Source: Belnapia mucosa
GTDB lineage: Bacteria > Pseudomonadota > Alphaproteobacteria > Acetobacterales > Acetobacteraceae
Length of the DNA: 64,000 bases
Assembly (NCBI RefSeq): GCF_016775475.1
Contig: NZ_JAEUXJ010000001.1
Coordinates: 806,001 to 870,000, forward strand
Direction: 5' to 3'
Shown: positions 1 to 8,834 of the stretch, one piece after another
Numbering within the stretch: the first letter of the stretch is position 1
How the letters are laid out: every line of letters starts with the position of its first letter
Position numbers and translations under genes: made by a program
The notes under the pieces: model-generated
What the model saw: the letters and a program-made list of their open reading frames with translations, nothing else
Databases searched by the model: none
What the model was told of the DNA's origin: nothing

Positions 1-662
1 TCGGCGGCATAGGCGAGCCGGGCGGCGGCGATGCCCTGCCGCGCCGGGTCGAGGAAGCCGGTCACCCGGCTGGCCCCGCCGGCCTCCCGCGCCAGGGCCA
101 GGCGGTCGAAGCGGCGCCAATGGTGCTCCGGCGTCAGGCTGCCGGCATTGCGGGCGAGGAAGCCCGGCTCGGCGGCGGGATCGGAGGGGGCCTCCTGCCA
201 GGCACTGCGGATCGCCTTGGCGGCTTCCTCGGCGCGGCCGGCGCGGGAGAGGGCATCGGCCAGGCGCTGATGGCCGTCCAGGCTCCGCGGCGGGCGGGCG
301 GCGAAGAAGCGGCTGGCCAGGGCATCGTCGGGCTCGGCGGCCAGCGCCTCCTCCGCCCGGCGTTGCAGCGCCTCCTGCCCCGGCCAGTCGGGATTCTGCA
401 GCGCGAAGCCGGCGATCTCGGGGGCGAGGGCGGCGCTGGTGCGGGATTGCAGCCGCATCCAGGTGACCAGCTTGCGGATCAGCGGATGGGCGCTCTGCGC
501 CACGGCATCGGCCTCGGCCCAGCGATTGGCATTGGCGAAGGCGACGGCCTGGCGCCCGGCGGAGCGCGTGGCCTCAGCCCCGCCGGCGGCGGCGGGCTGG
601 GCAGCGGCAGGGCGGGGCAGGGCGAGGGCGGCAGGCAGGGCGAGGACGGTGCGGCGGCGCAT
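1..662 (-). CDS. Soluble lytic murein transglycosylase, N-terminal part (runs off left edge)
   Basis: The minus strand is open from an ATG at 662 to the left edge, about 220 residues. It begins with a basic, hydrophobic, Ala-rich signal peptide ([18 protein letters not shown] then AAAQ), so the product is periplasmic. The helical, TPR-like sequence that follows includes the segment [15 protein letters not shown], typical of the N-terminal superhelical domain of Slt-type transglycosylases that cleave peptidoglycan to 1,6-anhydromuropeptides. The catalytic lysozyme-like domain would lie beyond the left edge. The gene is divergent from dapA with about 115 bases between the starts, the usual alphaproteobacterial arrangement. 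The family call rests on the N-terminal part only. Confidence 0.72.
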   Translation of the reverse strand, partial: MRRRTVLALPAALALPRPAAAQPAAAGGAEATRSAGRQAVAFANANRWAEADAVAQSAHPLIRKLVTWMRLQSRTSAALAPEIAGFALQNPDWPGQEALQRRAEEALAAEPDDALASRFFAARPPRSLDGHQRLADALSRAGRAEEAAKAIRSAWQEAPSDPAAEPGFLARNAGSLTPEHHWRRFDRLALAREAGGASRVTGFLDPARQGIAAARLAYAA

Positions 663-776
663 CGGCAGCTTGTAGCCGATCCGCCCCGGCTCTGTCCCGT
701 GCGGCGCTGTCCCGCGCGCCCTTGTTCCTACGGGCTCAGGCCACTAGCTTCGTCCCCTGCCAAGGAGGAAATGCCG

Positions 777-1655
777 ATGTTCAGGGGTTCGATGGTCGCG
801 CTGATCACGCCGATGCGGAGCGACGGATCCGTGGACGAGAAAGCCTTCCAGGACCTCGTCGAATGGCAGATCGCCGAGGGCACCGAGGGGCTGGTCCCGG
901 TCGGCACCACGGGCGAGAGCCCGACCCTCTCGCATGCCGAGCATAAGCGGGTCGTGGAGATGTGCGTCGAGGTGGCGCGCGGCCGCGTGCCCGTGATCGC
1001 CGGCGCCGGCAGCAACAGCACCGCCGAGGCGGTCGACTTCGTGAAGCACGCCAAGGCCGCAGGCGCCGATGGCACCCTGGTGGTGACGCCCTACTACAAC
1101 AAGCCGACGCAGGAGGGGATGTACCTCCATTTCAAGGCGCTGGCGGATGCGGCCGACCTGCCGCTGTTCATCTACAACATCCCGCCGCGCAGCGTGATCG
1201 ACATGAGCGTCGAGACCATGGCGCGGCTGGCCAGGCACCCGAACATCGTCGGCGTGAAGGATGCGACCGCCAACCTGGCCCGCCCGCTGCATACCCGCCG
1301 GGCCTGCGGCGAGGATTTCATTCAGCTTTCGGGCGAGGACCACACGGCGCTGTCCTTCAACGCCGCCGGCGGCCATGGCTGCATCAGCGTCACCGCCAAT
1401 GTCGCGCCGCGCCTCTGCGCCGAGATGCAGAAGGCCTGGCGGGACGGGCGGATCACCGAGGCGATGGGCATCCAGGACCGGCTGGTGCCGCTGCATGATT
1501 CGCTCTTCGCCGAGACCTCGCCAGGGCCGGTGAAATATGCCGCCAGCCTGCTCGGCAAGGGGACCGACCATTGCCGCCTGCCGCTGGCCCCGGTCTCCGA
1601 GCCGGTGCGGAAGCGGGTGCGGGAGGCCATGGTTTCCGCGGGGCTGCTGAACTAG
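777..1655 (+). CDS. dapA: 4-hydroxy-tetrahydrodipicolinate synthase
   Basis: DapA condenses pyruvate with L-aspartate semialdehyde in the cytoplasm, the first committed step to diaminopimelate and lysine. The 292-residue product has the full family length. Visible motifs are GTTGESPTL (pyruvate-binding Thr pair), the catalytic tyrosine in [13 protein letters not shown], and the Schiff-base lysine in NIVGVKDAT. An open frame continues far upstream but that stretch is the shadow of the divergent transglycosylase. The start at 777 is chosen because AAGGAGG at 762-768 sits 8 bases before it, whereas the ATG at 771 is too close. smpB follows in the same direction after 66 bases. Confidence 0.96.
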   Translation: MFRGSMVALITPMRSDGSVDEKAFQDLVEWQIAEGTEGLVPVGTTGESPTLSHAEHKRVVEMCVEVARGRVPVIAGAGSNSTAEAVDFVKHAKAAGADGTLVVTPYYNKPTQEGMYLHFKALADAADLPLFIYNIPPRSVIDMSVETMARLARHPNIVGVKDATANLARPLHTRRACGEDFIQLSGEDHTALSFNAAGGHGCISVTANVAPRLCAEMQKAWRDGRITEAMGIQDRLVPLHDSLFAETSPGPVKYAASLLGKGTDHCRLPLAPVSEPVRKRVREAMVSAGLLN

Positions 1656-1721
1656 ATGCGGTCCGATCGCAAAGCGGCGCAGCCGCGGCGCGTGAATTGG
1701 CCCGGCAGGTAAAGGTCCCCC

Positions 1722-2207
1722 ATGGCAGAGACGAAGAAGAAGGGCCTGATCTCGCACGGCATCGCCTCGCAGAACCGGCGGGCGCGCTACGACTACACGA
1801 TCGGCGAGACGATCGAGGCGGGCCTGGCCCTGGTCGGGCCGGAGGTGAAATCGCTGCGCGCCGGGCGGGCGACGCTCTCGGAGGCCTGGGCCGGCGAGCG
1901 CGATGGCGAGATGTGGCTGTTTAACTGCACCATCCCGGAATGGCAGGCCGGCAGCACGGTCGCCCGCTTCGAGCCGACGCGGCCGCGGAAGCTCCTGCTG
2001 CACCGCAAGCAGGTGCAGGAGCTGATCGGCAATATCGCGCGCGAAGGTGCGACGATCGTGCCGATGCAGATCCATTTCAACGAGAAGGGCCGGGCCAAGG
2101 TGCTGCTGGGCGTGGCCGAGGGCCGCAAGAAGCACGACAAGCGGCACGCCATCGCCGAGCGGGACTGGGCGCGGGACAAGGCGCGGCTGATGCGGGCGAG
2201 GGGCTAG
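1722..2207 (+). CDS. smpB: SsrA-binding protein SmpB
   Basis: SmpB binds tmRNA and carries it to stalled ribosomes for trans-translation. The 161-residue length is normal. The beginning (KGLISHGIASQNRRARYDY), the conserved GPEVKSLRAGRA segment, and the basic C-terminal tail with the GRKKHDKR motif (which enters the decoding site) are all present. It lies directly downstream of dapA, a common arrangement in alphaproteobacteria. The tmRNA gene itself is not in this window. Confidence 0.97.
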   Translation: MAETKKKGLISHGIASQNRRARYDYTIGETIEAGLALVGPEVKSLRAGRATLSEAWAGERDGEMWLFNCTIPEWQAGSTVARFEPTRPRKLLLHRKQVQELIGNIAREGATIVPMQIHFNEKGRAKVLLGVAEGRKKHDKRHAIAERDWARDKARLMRARG

Positions 2208-2273
2208 CTCCGCCCCTTGGGGCCCCTTGCATCCGCCCCTGCTGCCGATAGGTAAGAACAGCAGGAGATCAGC

Positions 2274-2945
2274 ATGGCCGAGGACGACGACATCCCCCTG
2301 ACCGGTGGCATCCGCCAGAAGCTGGTGGACACCAAGCAGGCCTGGGCCCGCGACGGCCGGCTGCTGACCGGCACCCAGGGCGACCCGACCCGCGACCGCC
2401 TTCCCCCTGGCCAAACGCTCGTGAAGGACTGGCCCGTCCTCGATCTCGGCGTGCAGCCCGATGTTGCGCCCGATCGCTGGCGGCTGCGGGTGGAGGGGCT
2501 GGTACAGGCGCCGGTGCGCCTCACCCTGCCGGAATTCATGGCCCTGCCGCAGGTCGAGCTGGTGAACGACATCCATTGCGTCACGCAATGGAGCCGCTAC
2601 GACAACCACTGGCAGGGCGTCCGCGCCCGGGACCTGATCGAGCTGGCCCGACCGAAGGAGGAAGCGCGCTTCGTCTCCTTCACCTCCTATGACGGCTACA
2701 CCACCAATGTCCCGCTGGCCGAGTTCGTGCGCGAGGAGGTGCTGCTGGCCCATTCCTGGGAGGGCGAGCCGATCTCGCGCCAGCATGGCGGCCCAGTGCG
2801 GGTGGTGCTGCCGCGGCTCTATTTCTGGAAGAGCCCGAAATGGGTGACCCGGATCGAGCTGCTGCGCGAGGACCGGCCGGGCTTCTGGGAAGTCCGCGGC
2901 TACCACAACAACGGCGATCCCTGGCTGGAGGAACGGTATGGCTGA
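2274..2945 (+). CDS. Sulfite oxidase-like molybdopterin oxidoreductase
   Basis: This 223-residue protein belongs to the oxidoreductase molybdopterin-binding (sulfite oxidase) superfamily. The cofactor-ligating cysteine is in DIHCVTQWSRYDN (about residue 103), followed by the W-x-G-V-R-A-R-D-L segment and the KWVTRIELL region near the C-terminus. No signal peptide is visible, so it is probably cytoplasmic, unlike MsrP/YedY. AGGAG lies 9-10 bases before the ATG. It overlaps the following glutathione peroxidase gene by 8 bases, suggesting co-expression and perhaps a shared redox role. The substrate cannot be told from sequence. Confidence 0.88.
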   Translation: MAEDDDIPLTGGIRQKLVDTKQAWARDGRLLTGTQGDPTRDRLPPGQTLVKDWPVLDLGVQPDVAPDRWRLRVEGLVQAPVRLTLPEFMALPQVELVNDIHCVTQWSRYDNHWQGVRARDLIELARPKEEARFVSFTSYDGYTTNVPLAEFVREEVLLAHSWEGEPISRQHGGPVRVVLPRLYFWKSPKWVTRIELLREDRPGFWEVRGYHNNGDPWLEERYG

Positions 2946-3495
2946 GCTGAGCAGGCGTGCCGTCCTGGCGCTCGGGGGGCTGGCGATGGCGGGCGGGGCA
3001 GGGGCGGCGGAGCCGACCGCCTTCGACTTCCGAATGGAGTCGATCGATGGCGGGCCGCTCGACCTGGGCGGCTTCCGCGGCCGGCCGATGCTGGTGGTGA
3101 ACACCGCCAGCTTCTGCGGCTTCACACGGCAATATGCCGGGCTGCAGCGGCTGCATGAGCGCTTCTCGCCGCGCGGGCTGCTGGTGCTCGGCGTGCCGTC
3201 CAATGACTTCAACCAGGAAAGTGGCGACGCCCGCACGATCAAGCATTTCTGCGAGGCGAATTACAACGTCACCTTCCCGATGACCGTGCCGGCGCATGTC
3301 CGCGGCGCAGGGGCGGCGCCGCTGTTTGCCTTCCTTGCCGCCAAAGGCGGCGGGGCGCCGCGGTGGAATTTCCACAAATACCTGGTGGGCCGCGATGGGC
3401 GGCGGGTGCAGGGCTTCCCGACCGCGACCGAGCCGGATGCGCCAGCGCTGCTGCGGGCGGTGGAGGCGGCGCTGGCGGCCCCGCCTACAGCCTGA
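2938..3495 (+). CDS. Glutathione peroxidase family protein with signal peptide
   Basis: The 185-residue product has the thioredoxin-fold peroxidase motifs: [15 protein letters not shown] with the peroxidatic cysteine, [10 protein letters not shown] in the position of the catalytic Gln loop, and WNFHKYLV with the catalytic tryptophan. The N-terminus [20 protein letters not shown] carries a twin arginine and hydrophobic stretch, so export is likely, possibly by Tat. Bacterial members usually reduce lipid or organic hydroperoxides with thioredoxin. The start overlaps the molybdopterin oxidoreductase by 8 bases, and its 3-prime end overlaps the convergent acpS by 11 bases. Confidence 0.9.
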   Translation: MAELSRRAVLALGGLAMAGGAGAAEPTAFDFRMESIDGGPLDLGGFRGRPMLVVNTASFCGFTRQYAGLQRLHERFSPRGLLVLGVPSNDFNQESGDARTIKHFCEANYNVTFPMTVPAHVRGAGAAPLFAFLAAKGGGAPRWNFHKYLVGRDGRRVQGFPTATEPDAPALLRAVEAALAAPPTA

Positions 3496-3889
3496 CCGCC
3501 GAGATGATCACCACCGCGCTGGCATAGGGGTATTCATCCGTCATGGTCAGCGCCACCTCCGCCCGATGCCCGGGCGGGGTCATGGCCGCCAGCCTCTCCG
3601 CCGCGCCACCGGTCAGCTTGAGGGTCGGCTGCCCGCTTGGCAGGTTCACCACGCCGAGGTCGCGGAAGAAGACGCCGGCGCGGAAGCCGGTGCCGAGGGC
3701 CTTGGAAGCAGCCTCCTTCGCCGCGAAGCGCTTGGCGTAGGTGCTGGCGCGAATCCGCTCCGTCCGCCGCTCCGCCTTGGCGCGTTCGACCGGGGTGAAG
3801 ACCCGATCGAGGAAGCGGTCGCCATGGCGCGCCATGGTCTGCTCGATCCGGCGGATATCGACGACGTCGTTGCCGAGACCCAGGATCAT
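3485..3889 (-). CDS. acpS: Holo-[acyl-carrier-protein] synthase
   Basis: AcpS transfers 4-prime-phosphopantetheine from CoA to acyl carrier protein. The 134-residue sequence has the family hallmarks: [13 protein letters not shown] with the magnesium-binding aspartate, and [15 protein letters not shown] with the catalytic glutamate and lysine. The start overlaps the stop of the upstream spoT gene by 4 bases (ATGA type), so translation is probably coupled. The C-terminal end overlaps the convergent glutathione peroxidase gene. Confidence 0.96.
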   Translation of the reverse strand: MILGLGNDVVDIRRIEQTMARHGDRFLDRVFTPVERAKAERRTERIRASTYAKRFAAKEAASKALGTGFRAGVFFRDLGVVNLPSGQPTLKLTGGAAERLAAMTPPGHRAEVALTMTDEYPYASAVVIISAVRL

Positions 3890-6204
3890 CCGCGCGCCCG
3901 TTCCACCCGCAGGTTGTCGGCCGGCGCCCGCAGCGCGCCCATGATCCGCTCCAGGTGCCGCAAGTCGCGCACCTCGACATCGAGGGCGATCTCGCAGCTC
4001 TCCTGGTCGCGGTGGTTCACCTTCAGCCCGGCCAGCACGCCATCCTGCTGCGCCACGGTCTCGGTCAGGCCAGCCAGGGCCGAGGGCTTGTTGCGAGTCT
4101 CGACGATGATCCGGCCGACATGGTTGCCGATCGCGCCCTCATCCCAGTCGATGTCGAGGAAGCGTTCCGGCGCGGCAGAGAAATTTTCGAGGCTCCGGCA
4201 GTCCGCGGCATGGATCGAGACGCCCTTGCCGGTGGTGACGATGCCGAGGATGCGCTCCCCCGGCAGCGGGTGGCAGCAGCCGGCGAAGTGATAGGGCATG
4301 CCGCTGACCAGGCCGGTGACCGGCATCGCCGGCGCCAGGGCGCGCAGCGGCCCACCGCCGCGCTCCGCCCGCCCACCGAGCAGCGGCCCGGCACCAAGGC
4401 GTCCGCGCGGCCTGGCGAGCGGCAGCGGATCGGCGATGCGGGGCGGCGTGCGCAGCTCCGGCACCGCCGCCTGCACCACGTCGCGCGCCGAGAGCGAGCC
4501 GGAGCCGACCAGCAGATAGAGCTCCGGCAGGCCCGGCTGCTTCAGCGATTTCAGCGCGCCGTCGAGCAGCTTCTCGGAGAATTCCAAACCCTCCTGGCGG
4601 AAGGCCTTGGCGATGGCGGCGCGGCCGCTCTCCTGGTTCTCCTCGCGCTGGCGGGCATGGACGAAGCGGCGGATGCGGGCGCGCGCTTTCCCGGTGACGA
4701 CGAAGCGTTCCCAGGCCGGGTTGGGCTGGCCGCCACGGGCGGTGATGATCTCGACCTGGTCGCCATTCTCCAGCTGGTGGCGCAGCGGCACGATCTTGCC
4801 GTTGACCTTGGCGCCGACGCAGGTATCGCCGACCTGGCTGTGGACCTCATAGGCGAAATCCACCGGCGTCGCGCCGCGCGGCAGCTCGATCAGGTCGCCC
4901 TTGGGGGAGAAGCAGAAGACCAGCTCGCGGTGCAGCTCGAGCTTGGTGTCGTCGAGGAATTCCTGCGGCCCCTCGGCATTCTCCAGGATGTCGAGCAGGG
5001 CGCGCACCCAGGGGTAGCGCTTGCGGGTGCTGCCGGCATTGGCCGTCTCAGGCCCCTGCTTGTAGATCCAATGCGCGGCGACGCCGAATTCCGCCACCTC
5101 ATGCATCTCGCGGGTGCGGATCTGCACCTCGATCTTGGCGTTGCGCCGCTCCGGCACGGTCACGCCGGTATGCAGCGACTGGTAGCCGTTGGTCTTGGGC
5201 GTCGAGATGTAGTCCTTGAAGCGGCCCGGGACGACGCGATAGGCGTCGTGCACGGCACCGAGCGCGACATAGCAGGCGGCGCGGTCCTCGACGATGACGC
5301 GGAAGGCCATGACATCCGAGAGCGCCTCGAAGGCCACGTTCTTCTTCTGCATCTTCAGCCAGATCGAATAGGGCGACTTCTCCCGCCCCATCACGTCCAG
5401 CGCCTTCACGCCATGCCGGGCCAGCACGCGCCGCAGATCCTGCTCGATCTCGCGGATCAGGTCGGCGCCCTGGCCGCGGAGGAAGGTGAGGCGAGCGGCG
5501 ATGGTCTGCCGCGCTTCCGGATGCAGCGCCTGGAAGGCGAGCGTCTCCATCTCGGTCTTCAGCGCATCCATGCCGATGCGCTCGGCGAGGGGGGCGAAGA
5601 TCTCGAGCGTCTCGCGCGCCGTCTTCTGCCGCCGCGCCTGCTGCGGGACGAAATGCAGTGTCCGCATGTTGTGCAGCCGGTCGGCGAGCTTCACGAGCAG
5701 GACGCGGATATCCTCGCTCATTGCCAGGACCAGCTTGCGGAGGTTCTCCGCCTGCTTGGTGCGCTCGGATTGCAGCTCGATCCGGGTCAGCTTGGTGACG
5801 CCATCGACCAGCCGGGCGACCTCGGCGCCGAAGCGGCGCTCGATCTCCTTCAGCCCGACCGCGGTATCTTCGGCCACGTCATGCAGCAGGGCAGTGGCGA
5901 TGGTCGCACTGTCGAGCCGGTAATCGGCCAGGATGCCGGCGACCGCGAGCGGATGGGTGATATAGGGCTCGCCATTCTCCCGCTTCTGCGCGGCATGCGC
6001 CTCGGCGGCGAGTTGGCCGGCGCGGGTGATGAGGCCGATATCGGCCCGCGGGTCGTAGGCAAGGACCCGCTCCGCCAGCTGCGCCGCCTCGGCATGGCCG
6101 GGCGGCAGGGTGGCGGCTTCCGGCAGGGCGAGGGTGCCACTGGCCGGGCCTTCGGGGGCGCGCGGCGCCAGGGCGAAGGCGGGCCCGGCGTCGCGCTCCG
6201 TCAA
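3886..6204 (-). CDS. spoT: Bifunctional (p)ppGpp synthetase/hydrolase, RelA/SpoT family
   Basis: This enzyme makes and degrades (p)ppGpp for the stringent response. In the 772-residue product the HD hydrolase domain has HDVAEDT (H108, D109, E112, D113), so hydrolysis should be intact. The synthetase domain has [20 protein letters not shown], with RFKD being the signature of bifunctional enzymes, and EVQIRT. A TGS domain and a C-terminal ACT domain follow. The frame is open upstream into rpoZ, but the start is most likely the TTG at 6204, ten bases after the rpoZ stop. It forms an rpoZ-spoT-acpS operon. The exact start is uncertain. Confidence 0.95.
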   Translation of the reverse strand: MTERDAGPAFALAPRAPEGPASGTLALPEAATLPPGHAEAAQLAERVLAYDPRADIGLITRAGQLAAEAHAAQKRENGEPYITHPLAVAGILADYRLDSATIATALLHDVAEDTAVGLKEIERRFGAEVARLVDGVTKLTRIELQSERTKQAENLRKLVLAMSEDIRVLLVKLADRLHNMRTLHFVPQQARRQKTARETLEIFAPLAERIGMDALKTEMETLAFQALHPEARQTIAARLTFLRGQGADLIREIEQDLRRVLARHGVKALDVMGREKSPYSIWLKMQKKNVAFEALSDVMAFRVIVEDRAACYVALGAVHDAYRVVPGRFKDYISTPKTNGYQSLHTGVTVPERRNAKIEVQIRTREMHEVAEFGVAAHWIYKQGPETANAGSTRKRYPWVRALLDILENAEGPQEFLDDTKLELHRELVFCFSPKGDLIELPRGATPVDFAYEVHSQVGDTCVGAKVNGKIVPLRHQLENGDQVEIITARGGQPNPAWERFVVTGKARARIRRFVHARQREENQESGRAAIAKAFRQEGLEFSEKLLDGALKSLKQPGLPELYLLVGSGSLSARDVVQAAVPELRTPPRIADPLPLARPRGRLGAGPLLGGRAERGGGPLRALAPAMPVTGLVSGMPYHFAGCCHPLPGERILGIVTTGKGVSIHAADCRSLENFSAAPERFLDIDWDEGAIGNHVGRIIVETRNKPSALAGLTETVAQQDGVLAGLKVNHRDQESCEIALDVEVRDLRHLERIMGALRAPADNLRVERARG

Positions 6205-6214
6205 GGGCGGCGCC

Positions 6215-6613
6215 TCAGCGGCGGCCGCCGCCCAGTTCGGCGGCGATCGCGGCCTCGAGATCGTCCGGCGACATGTCCTCGAGGCCAGCGCCCTCGGCGG
6301 GCAGCTCCTCGTTGACGTCCATGACGCCGAAGATGTTCTCGTCGGTGGCGATGAGGTCGAGCACTTCCTCCTCGGCCGGTTCCGGCTCCGGCGCACGCTG
6401 CAGAGACTTGATCAGGTCCTGCTCGATGGCTGGGAGGTCGATGGTCTGCTCAGCGATCTCACGCAGCGCAACGACCGGGTTCTTGTCGTTGTCGCGGTCG
6501 AGGGTCAGCTCCTCGCCCCGGCCGATGTTACGGGCCCGTTGCGCAGCGGTGAGCACGAGCTCGAACCGGTTGGGAATCTGGACGATACAGTCTTCGACGG
6601 TGACGCGCGCCAT
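6215..6613 (-). CDS. rpoZ: RNA polymerase omega subunit
   Basis: The omega subunit helps assemble beta-prime into RNA polymerase. The N-terminal half carries the family signature [20 protein letters not shown] and [28 protein letters not shown]. The remaining half is an acidic tail rich in Glu and Asp, common in alphaproteobacterial omega proteins, giving 132 residues. It is the first gene of the rpoZ-spoT-acpS operon, with a plausible sigma-70 promoter just upstream. Confidence 0.96.
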   Translation of the reverse strand: MARVTVEDCIVQIPNRFELVLTAAQRARNIGRGEELTLDRDNDKNPVVALREIAEQTIDLPAIEQDLIKSLQRAPEPEPAEEEVLDLIATDENIFGVMDVNEELPAEGAGLEDMSPDDLEAAIAAELGGGRR

Positions 6614-6679
6614 TGCGGCCTCGTTAGGTTCGGACAGGCCACCCGCAAGGGTGGCGCATCGGCTGGCGGATGAACCTTC

Positions 6680-6708
6680 CAGATAGACATCACGTCAGGA
6701 TTCCGCAA
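6680..6708 (-). promoter_or_regulatory. Candidate sigma-70 promoter for rpoZ-spoT-acpS
   Basis: Read on the minus strand, TTGCGG (6708-6703) and TATCTG (6685-6680) are separated by 17 bases. The -10 box ends 66 bases before the rpoZ start. The match is by eye and other sites are possible. Confidence 0.42.
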
Positions 6709-6718
6709 GCGTCCTGCC

Positions 6719-7264
6719 CTATTCGCCGATCGGCACCGGCCGATCCTCCTCCGGCAGCGCCGCCAGCAGGGCCGTGATATCCTGGCCAAGGCGCGGATGC
6801 ACCCAGCCCGGTGCCACATCCCGCAGCGGCTCCAGCACGAAGCGGCGGAGATGCGCACGGGGATGCGGCAGGATCGGCGCCGCCGCGTCCCGCAACAGCC
6901 CATCGATGGCGATCAGGTCAAGGTCGAGGGTTCGCGGCGCATTGGGATAGGGCCGGGCGCGACCGGCCGCATCCTCCAGCGCATGCAGCGCCGCCAGCAG
7001 TCGGGCCGGATCCGGCACCGGCCCGGCCAGCAGCGCCACGCCGTTCACGAAACGCGGCGCGCCGGGCTGGGGCGGCTGTGGCGTCGTGTCGTACCAGCGG
7101 GAGAGGGCAATGAGGCGCAGGCCCTCGATCCCGTCCAGCGCCGCCGCCGCCCGGCGGCAGGTCTCGAGCGGCGCGGCGCCGTCGGCCCCCGGTAAATTCG
7201 CCCCGATGGCGACAAGGACGTTGCTTGCCCGCTTTCGCCCCGGGCCGGCATCACTATGTTGCAT
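6719..7264 (-). CDS. folK: 2-amino-4-hydroxy-6-hydroxymethyldihydropteridine diphosphokinase
   Basis: FolK pyrophosphorylates 6-hydroxymethyl-7,8-dihydropterin in folate synthesis. The 181-residue sequence contains ASNVLVAIGANL at the start of the fold, FVNGVALLAG, and the signature RPYPNAPRTLDLDLIAIDG followed by LPHPRAHLRRFVLEPL. The frame is open well upstream, but the ATG at 7264 places the first strand normally. That start overlaps the start of the divergent NYN-domain gene (7256), so the two promoters must be interleaved or lie inside each other. Confidence 0.93.
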   Translation of the reverse strand: MQHSDAGPGRKRASNVLVAIGANLPGADGAAPLETCRRAAAALDGIEGLRLIALSRWYDTTPQPPQPGAPRFVNGVALLAGPVPDPARLLAALHALEDAAGRARPYPNAPRTLDLDLIAIDGLLRDAAAPILPHPRAHLRRFVLEPLRDVAPGWVHPRLGQDITALLAALPEEDRPVPIGE

Positions 7265-7933
7265 CCGCCGATTTGGCGTGAACCGATTTCGAGAGCAACT
7301 ATCTTGCAGCCCAACCGTATCGAACGCATCGCTGTCTTCATCGATGGCGCCAACCTCTACGCCGCCTCCCGCACCCTCGGCTTCGACGTCGATTACAAGA
7401 ACCTGCTCGCTTACTTTCGTTCCGGGGCCTATCTCGTCCGCGCCTACTATTACACCGCCCTGCTGGAGACCGAAGAATACTCGCCGCTTCGTCCGTTGGT
7501 CGATTGGCTGGGCTATAACGGCTATTCGGTGGTGACCAAGCCGGCCAAGGAATTCACCGACGCCACCGGCCGCCGCCGGGTAAAGGGCAGCGTCGATATC
7601 GAGATGGCGGTCGACGTCCTCGACCTCGCCCCGCATCTGGACCATGTCGTCATCTTCTCGGGCGATGGCGACCTGCGTCGGCTGGTCGAGGCAGTGCAGC
7701 GCCGCGGCGTCCGCGTCACCGTCATTTCCTCCATCCGCACCCAGCCGGCGATGATCGCCGATGAGCTCCGCCGCCAGGCCGACCAGTTCATCGATCTGCA
7801 GGACATCGCCGACCACATCACCCGACGCCAGGTGGAGCCGCGCCAGCGCAGCGGCAGCCCGGCCCCGCGCCCGGCGCCGAGCCGGGCGACGCCGGCCGAT
7901 CCCTTCCGGGAGAGCCCGGACCTTCCCGAATGA
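7256..7933 (+). CDS. NYN (PIN-like) domain protein, LabA/DUF88 family
   Basis: The central 160 residues are a NYN domain, a PIN-like fold of predicted metal-dependent RNases: IAVFIDGANLYAA with the first acidic site, KGSVDIEMAVDVL, and IFSGDGDLRRLVEAVQRRG with the SGDGD motif. The C-terminal 35 residues are low-complexity Pro/Arg/Ser. The ATG at 7256 overlaps the divergent folK start by 9 bases. An in-frame TTG at 7304, preceded by a weak GAGAG, is an alternative that would remove the overlap. It overlaps the following DNA glycosylase by 4 bases. No substrate can be assigned. Confidence 0.88.
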   Translation: MLHPPIWREPISRATILQPNRIERIAVFIDGANLYAASRTLGFDVDYKNLLAYFRSGAYLVRAYYYTALLETEEYSPLRPLVDWLGYNGYSVVTKPAKEFTDATGRRRVKGSVDIEMAVDVLDLAPHLDHVVIFSGDGDLRRLVEAVQRRGVRVTVISSIRTQPAMIADELRRQADQFIDLQDIADHITRRQVEPRQRSGSPAPRPAPSRATPADPFRESPDLPE

Positions 7934-8568
7934 GCGGGGCGCCCGAGCCCGGGCGCGACTGCCCGCTCTGCCCGCGGCTGGTGGCGATGCGGGCCGAGAA
8001 CCGCGCCGCTTTCCCGGACTGGCACAACGCGCCGGTGCCCTCCTGGGGGCCGTCGGAGTCGCGGCTGCTGGTGCTCGGCATGGCGCCTGGCCTGCGCGGG
8101 GCCAACCGCACCGGCCGGCCCTTCACCGGCGACCATGCCGGGCGGCTGCTCTACGCGACGCTGCTGAAATACGGGCTGGCCAGCGGCGAATACCTGGAAC
8201 GCCCGGATGACGGCCTGCGCCTGACCGGCTGCCGGATGACCAATGCCGTGCGTTGCGTGCCGCCGGCGAACCTGCCGAAGCCGGAGGAGGTGCGAACCTG
8301 CAACCGCTTCCTCCAGGGCGAGATCGCGGCGATGCCGCAGCTGCGCGCCGTGCTGGCGCTCGGTGTGCTGGCGCATGATGCGCTGCTGCGGGCGCTCGGG
8401 CTGAAGCTCGCCACCGTACGCTTCGCCCATGGCGCCCAGCATGTGCTGCCGGGCGGGCTGCTGCTCGCCGACAGCTACCATGTTAGCCGCTACAACACCT
8501 CGACCCGGCGCCTCACCACCGAGATGTTCGAGGCGGTGGTGGAGGCTCTGCTGCCCAAACTCGCCTAG
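7930..8568 (+). CDS. Uracil-DNA glycosylase, family 5 (UDGb)
   Basis: This enzyme removes uracil and other deaminated bases from DNA. Motif 1 reads LGMAPGLRGANRTGRPFTGD, where the Ala-Pro-Gly and Asn-Arg-Thr-Gly pattern marks family 5 rather than family 4. Four cysteines suited to an iron-sulfur cluster are visible: two in CPLC near residue 11, one in LTGCRM, and a fourth in AVRCVPP or RTCNRF. The C-terminal motif is DSYHVSRYNTSTRRL, with the His of the second active-site loop. Length is 212 residues. The ATGA overlap with the NYN gene suggests coupling. Confidence 0.9.
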   Translation: MSGAPEPGRDCPLCPRLVAMRAENRAAFPDWHNAPVPSWGPSESRLLVLGMAPGLRGANRTGRPFTGDHAGRLLYATLLKYGLASGEYLERPDDGLRLTGCRMTNAVRCVPPANLPKPEEVRTCNRFLQGEIAAMPQLRAVLALGVLAHDALLRALGLKLATVRFAHGAQHVLPGGLLLADSYHVSRYNTSTRRLTTEMFEAVVEALLPKLA

Positions 8569-8762
8569 GAATGCGTCTGGGTATTGGCCGCCGGGGGCTG
8601 GCTCGGCGGCGCGCCACCGCTGCCGGCGGCCTCGCGCAGGGCGGCGGTGCTGGGCGGCGGCGGCGCTTCGGGCGGCCCTGCCGTCATCTTGTGGATCGAC
8701 AGCGCCAGCAGCACTGCAATCATCAGCGGCGGGATGACGGCTCCTAGGCTCAATCTCGGCAT
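8565..8762 (-). CDS. Small single-span membrane protein with Pro-rich tail (hypothetical)
   Basis: This 65-residue minus-strand gene lies within a much longer open frame, but AGGAGG ends 8 bases before the ATG at 8762 and marks the start. Residues 5-24 (LSLGAVIPPLMIAVLLALSI) form one transmembrane helix. The rest is a low-complexity Pro/Ala/Ser/Gly tail ending in NTQTHS. The stop codon overlaps the convergent glycosylase stop. No family is recognised; the call rests on the ribosome binding site and the helix. Confidence 0.62.
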   Translation of the reverse strand: MPRLSLGAVIPPLMIAVLLALSIHKMTAGPPEAPPPPSTAALREAAGSGGAPPSQPPAANTQTHS

Positions 8763-8834
8763 GGATCCCTCCTGGATCAGGATGCGGCCCCTACGCGTGG
8801 CGCGGGTCCGAGTTCGTCGTGCTAGATCCTGGTC

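Noticed and set aside
120..776. Long N-terminal extension of dapA on the plus strand
   Set aside because: The stretch is the antisense of the lytic transglycosylase gene, and DapA family length and the AAGGAGG site both place the start at 777.
744..3242. 832-residue minus-strand frame over dapA, smpB and the oxidoreductase
   Set aside because: Composition is Arg/Pro/Gly/His-rich without motifs and it lies opposite real genes; a high-GC shadow.
3955..6315. 786-residue plus-strand frame opposite spoT
   Set aside because: Antisense shadow of spoT caused by high GC in third position; no motifs and no ribosome binding site.
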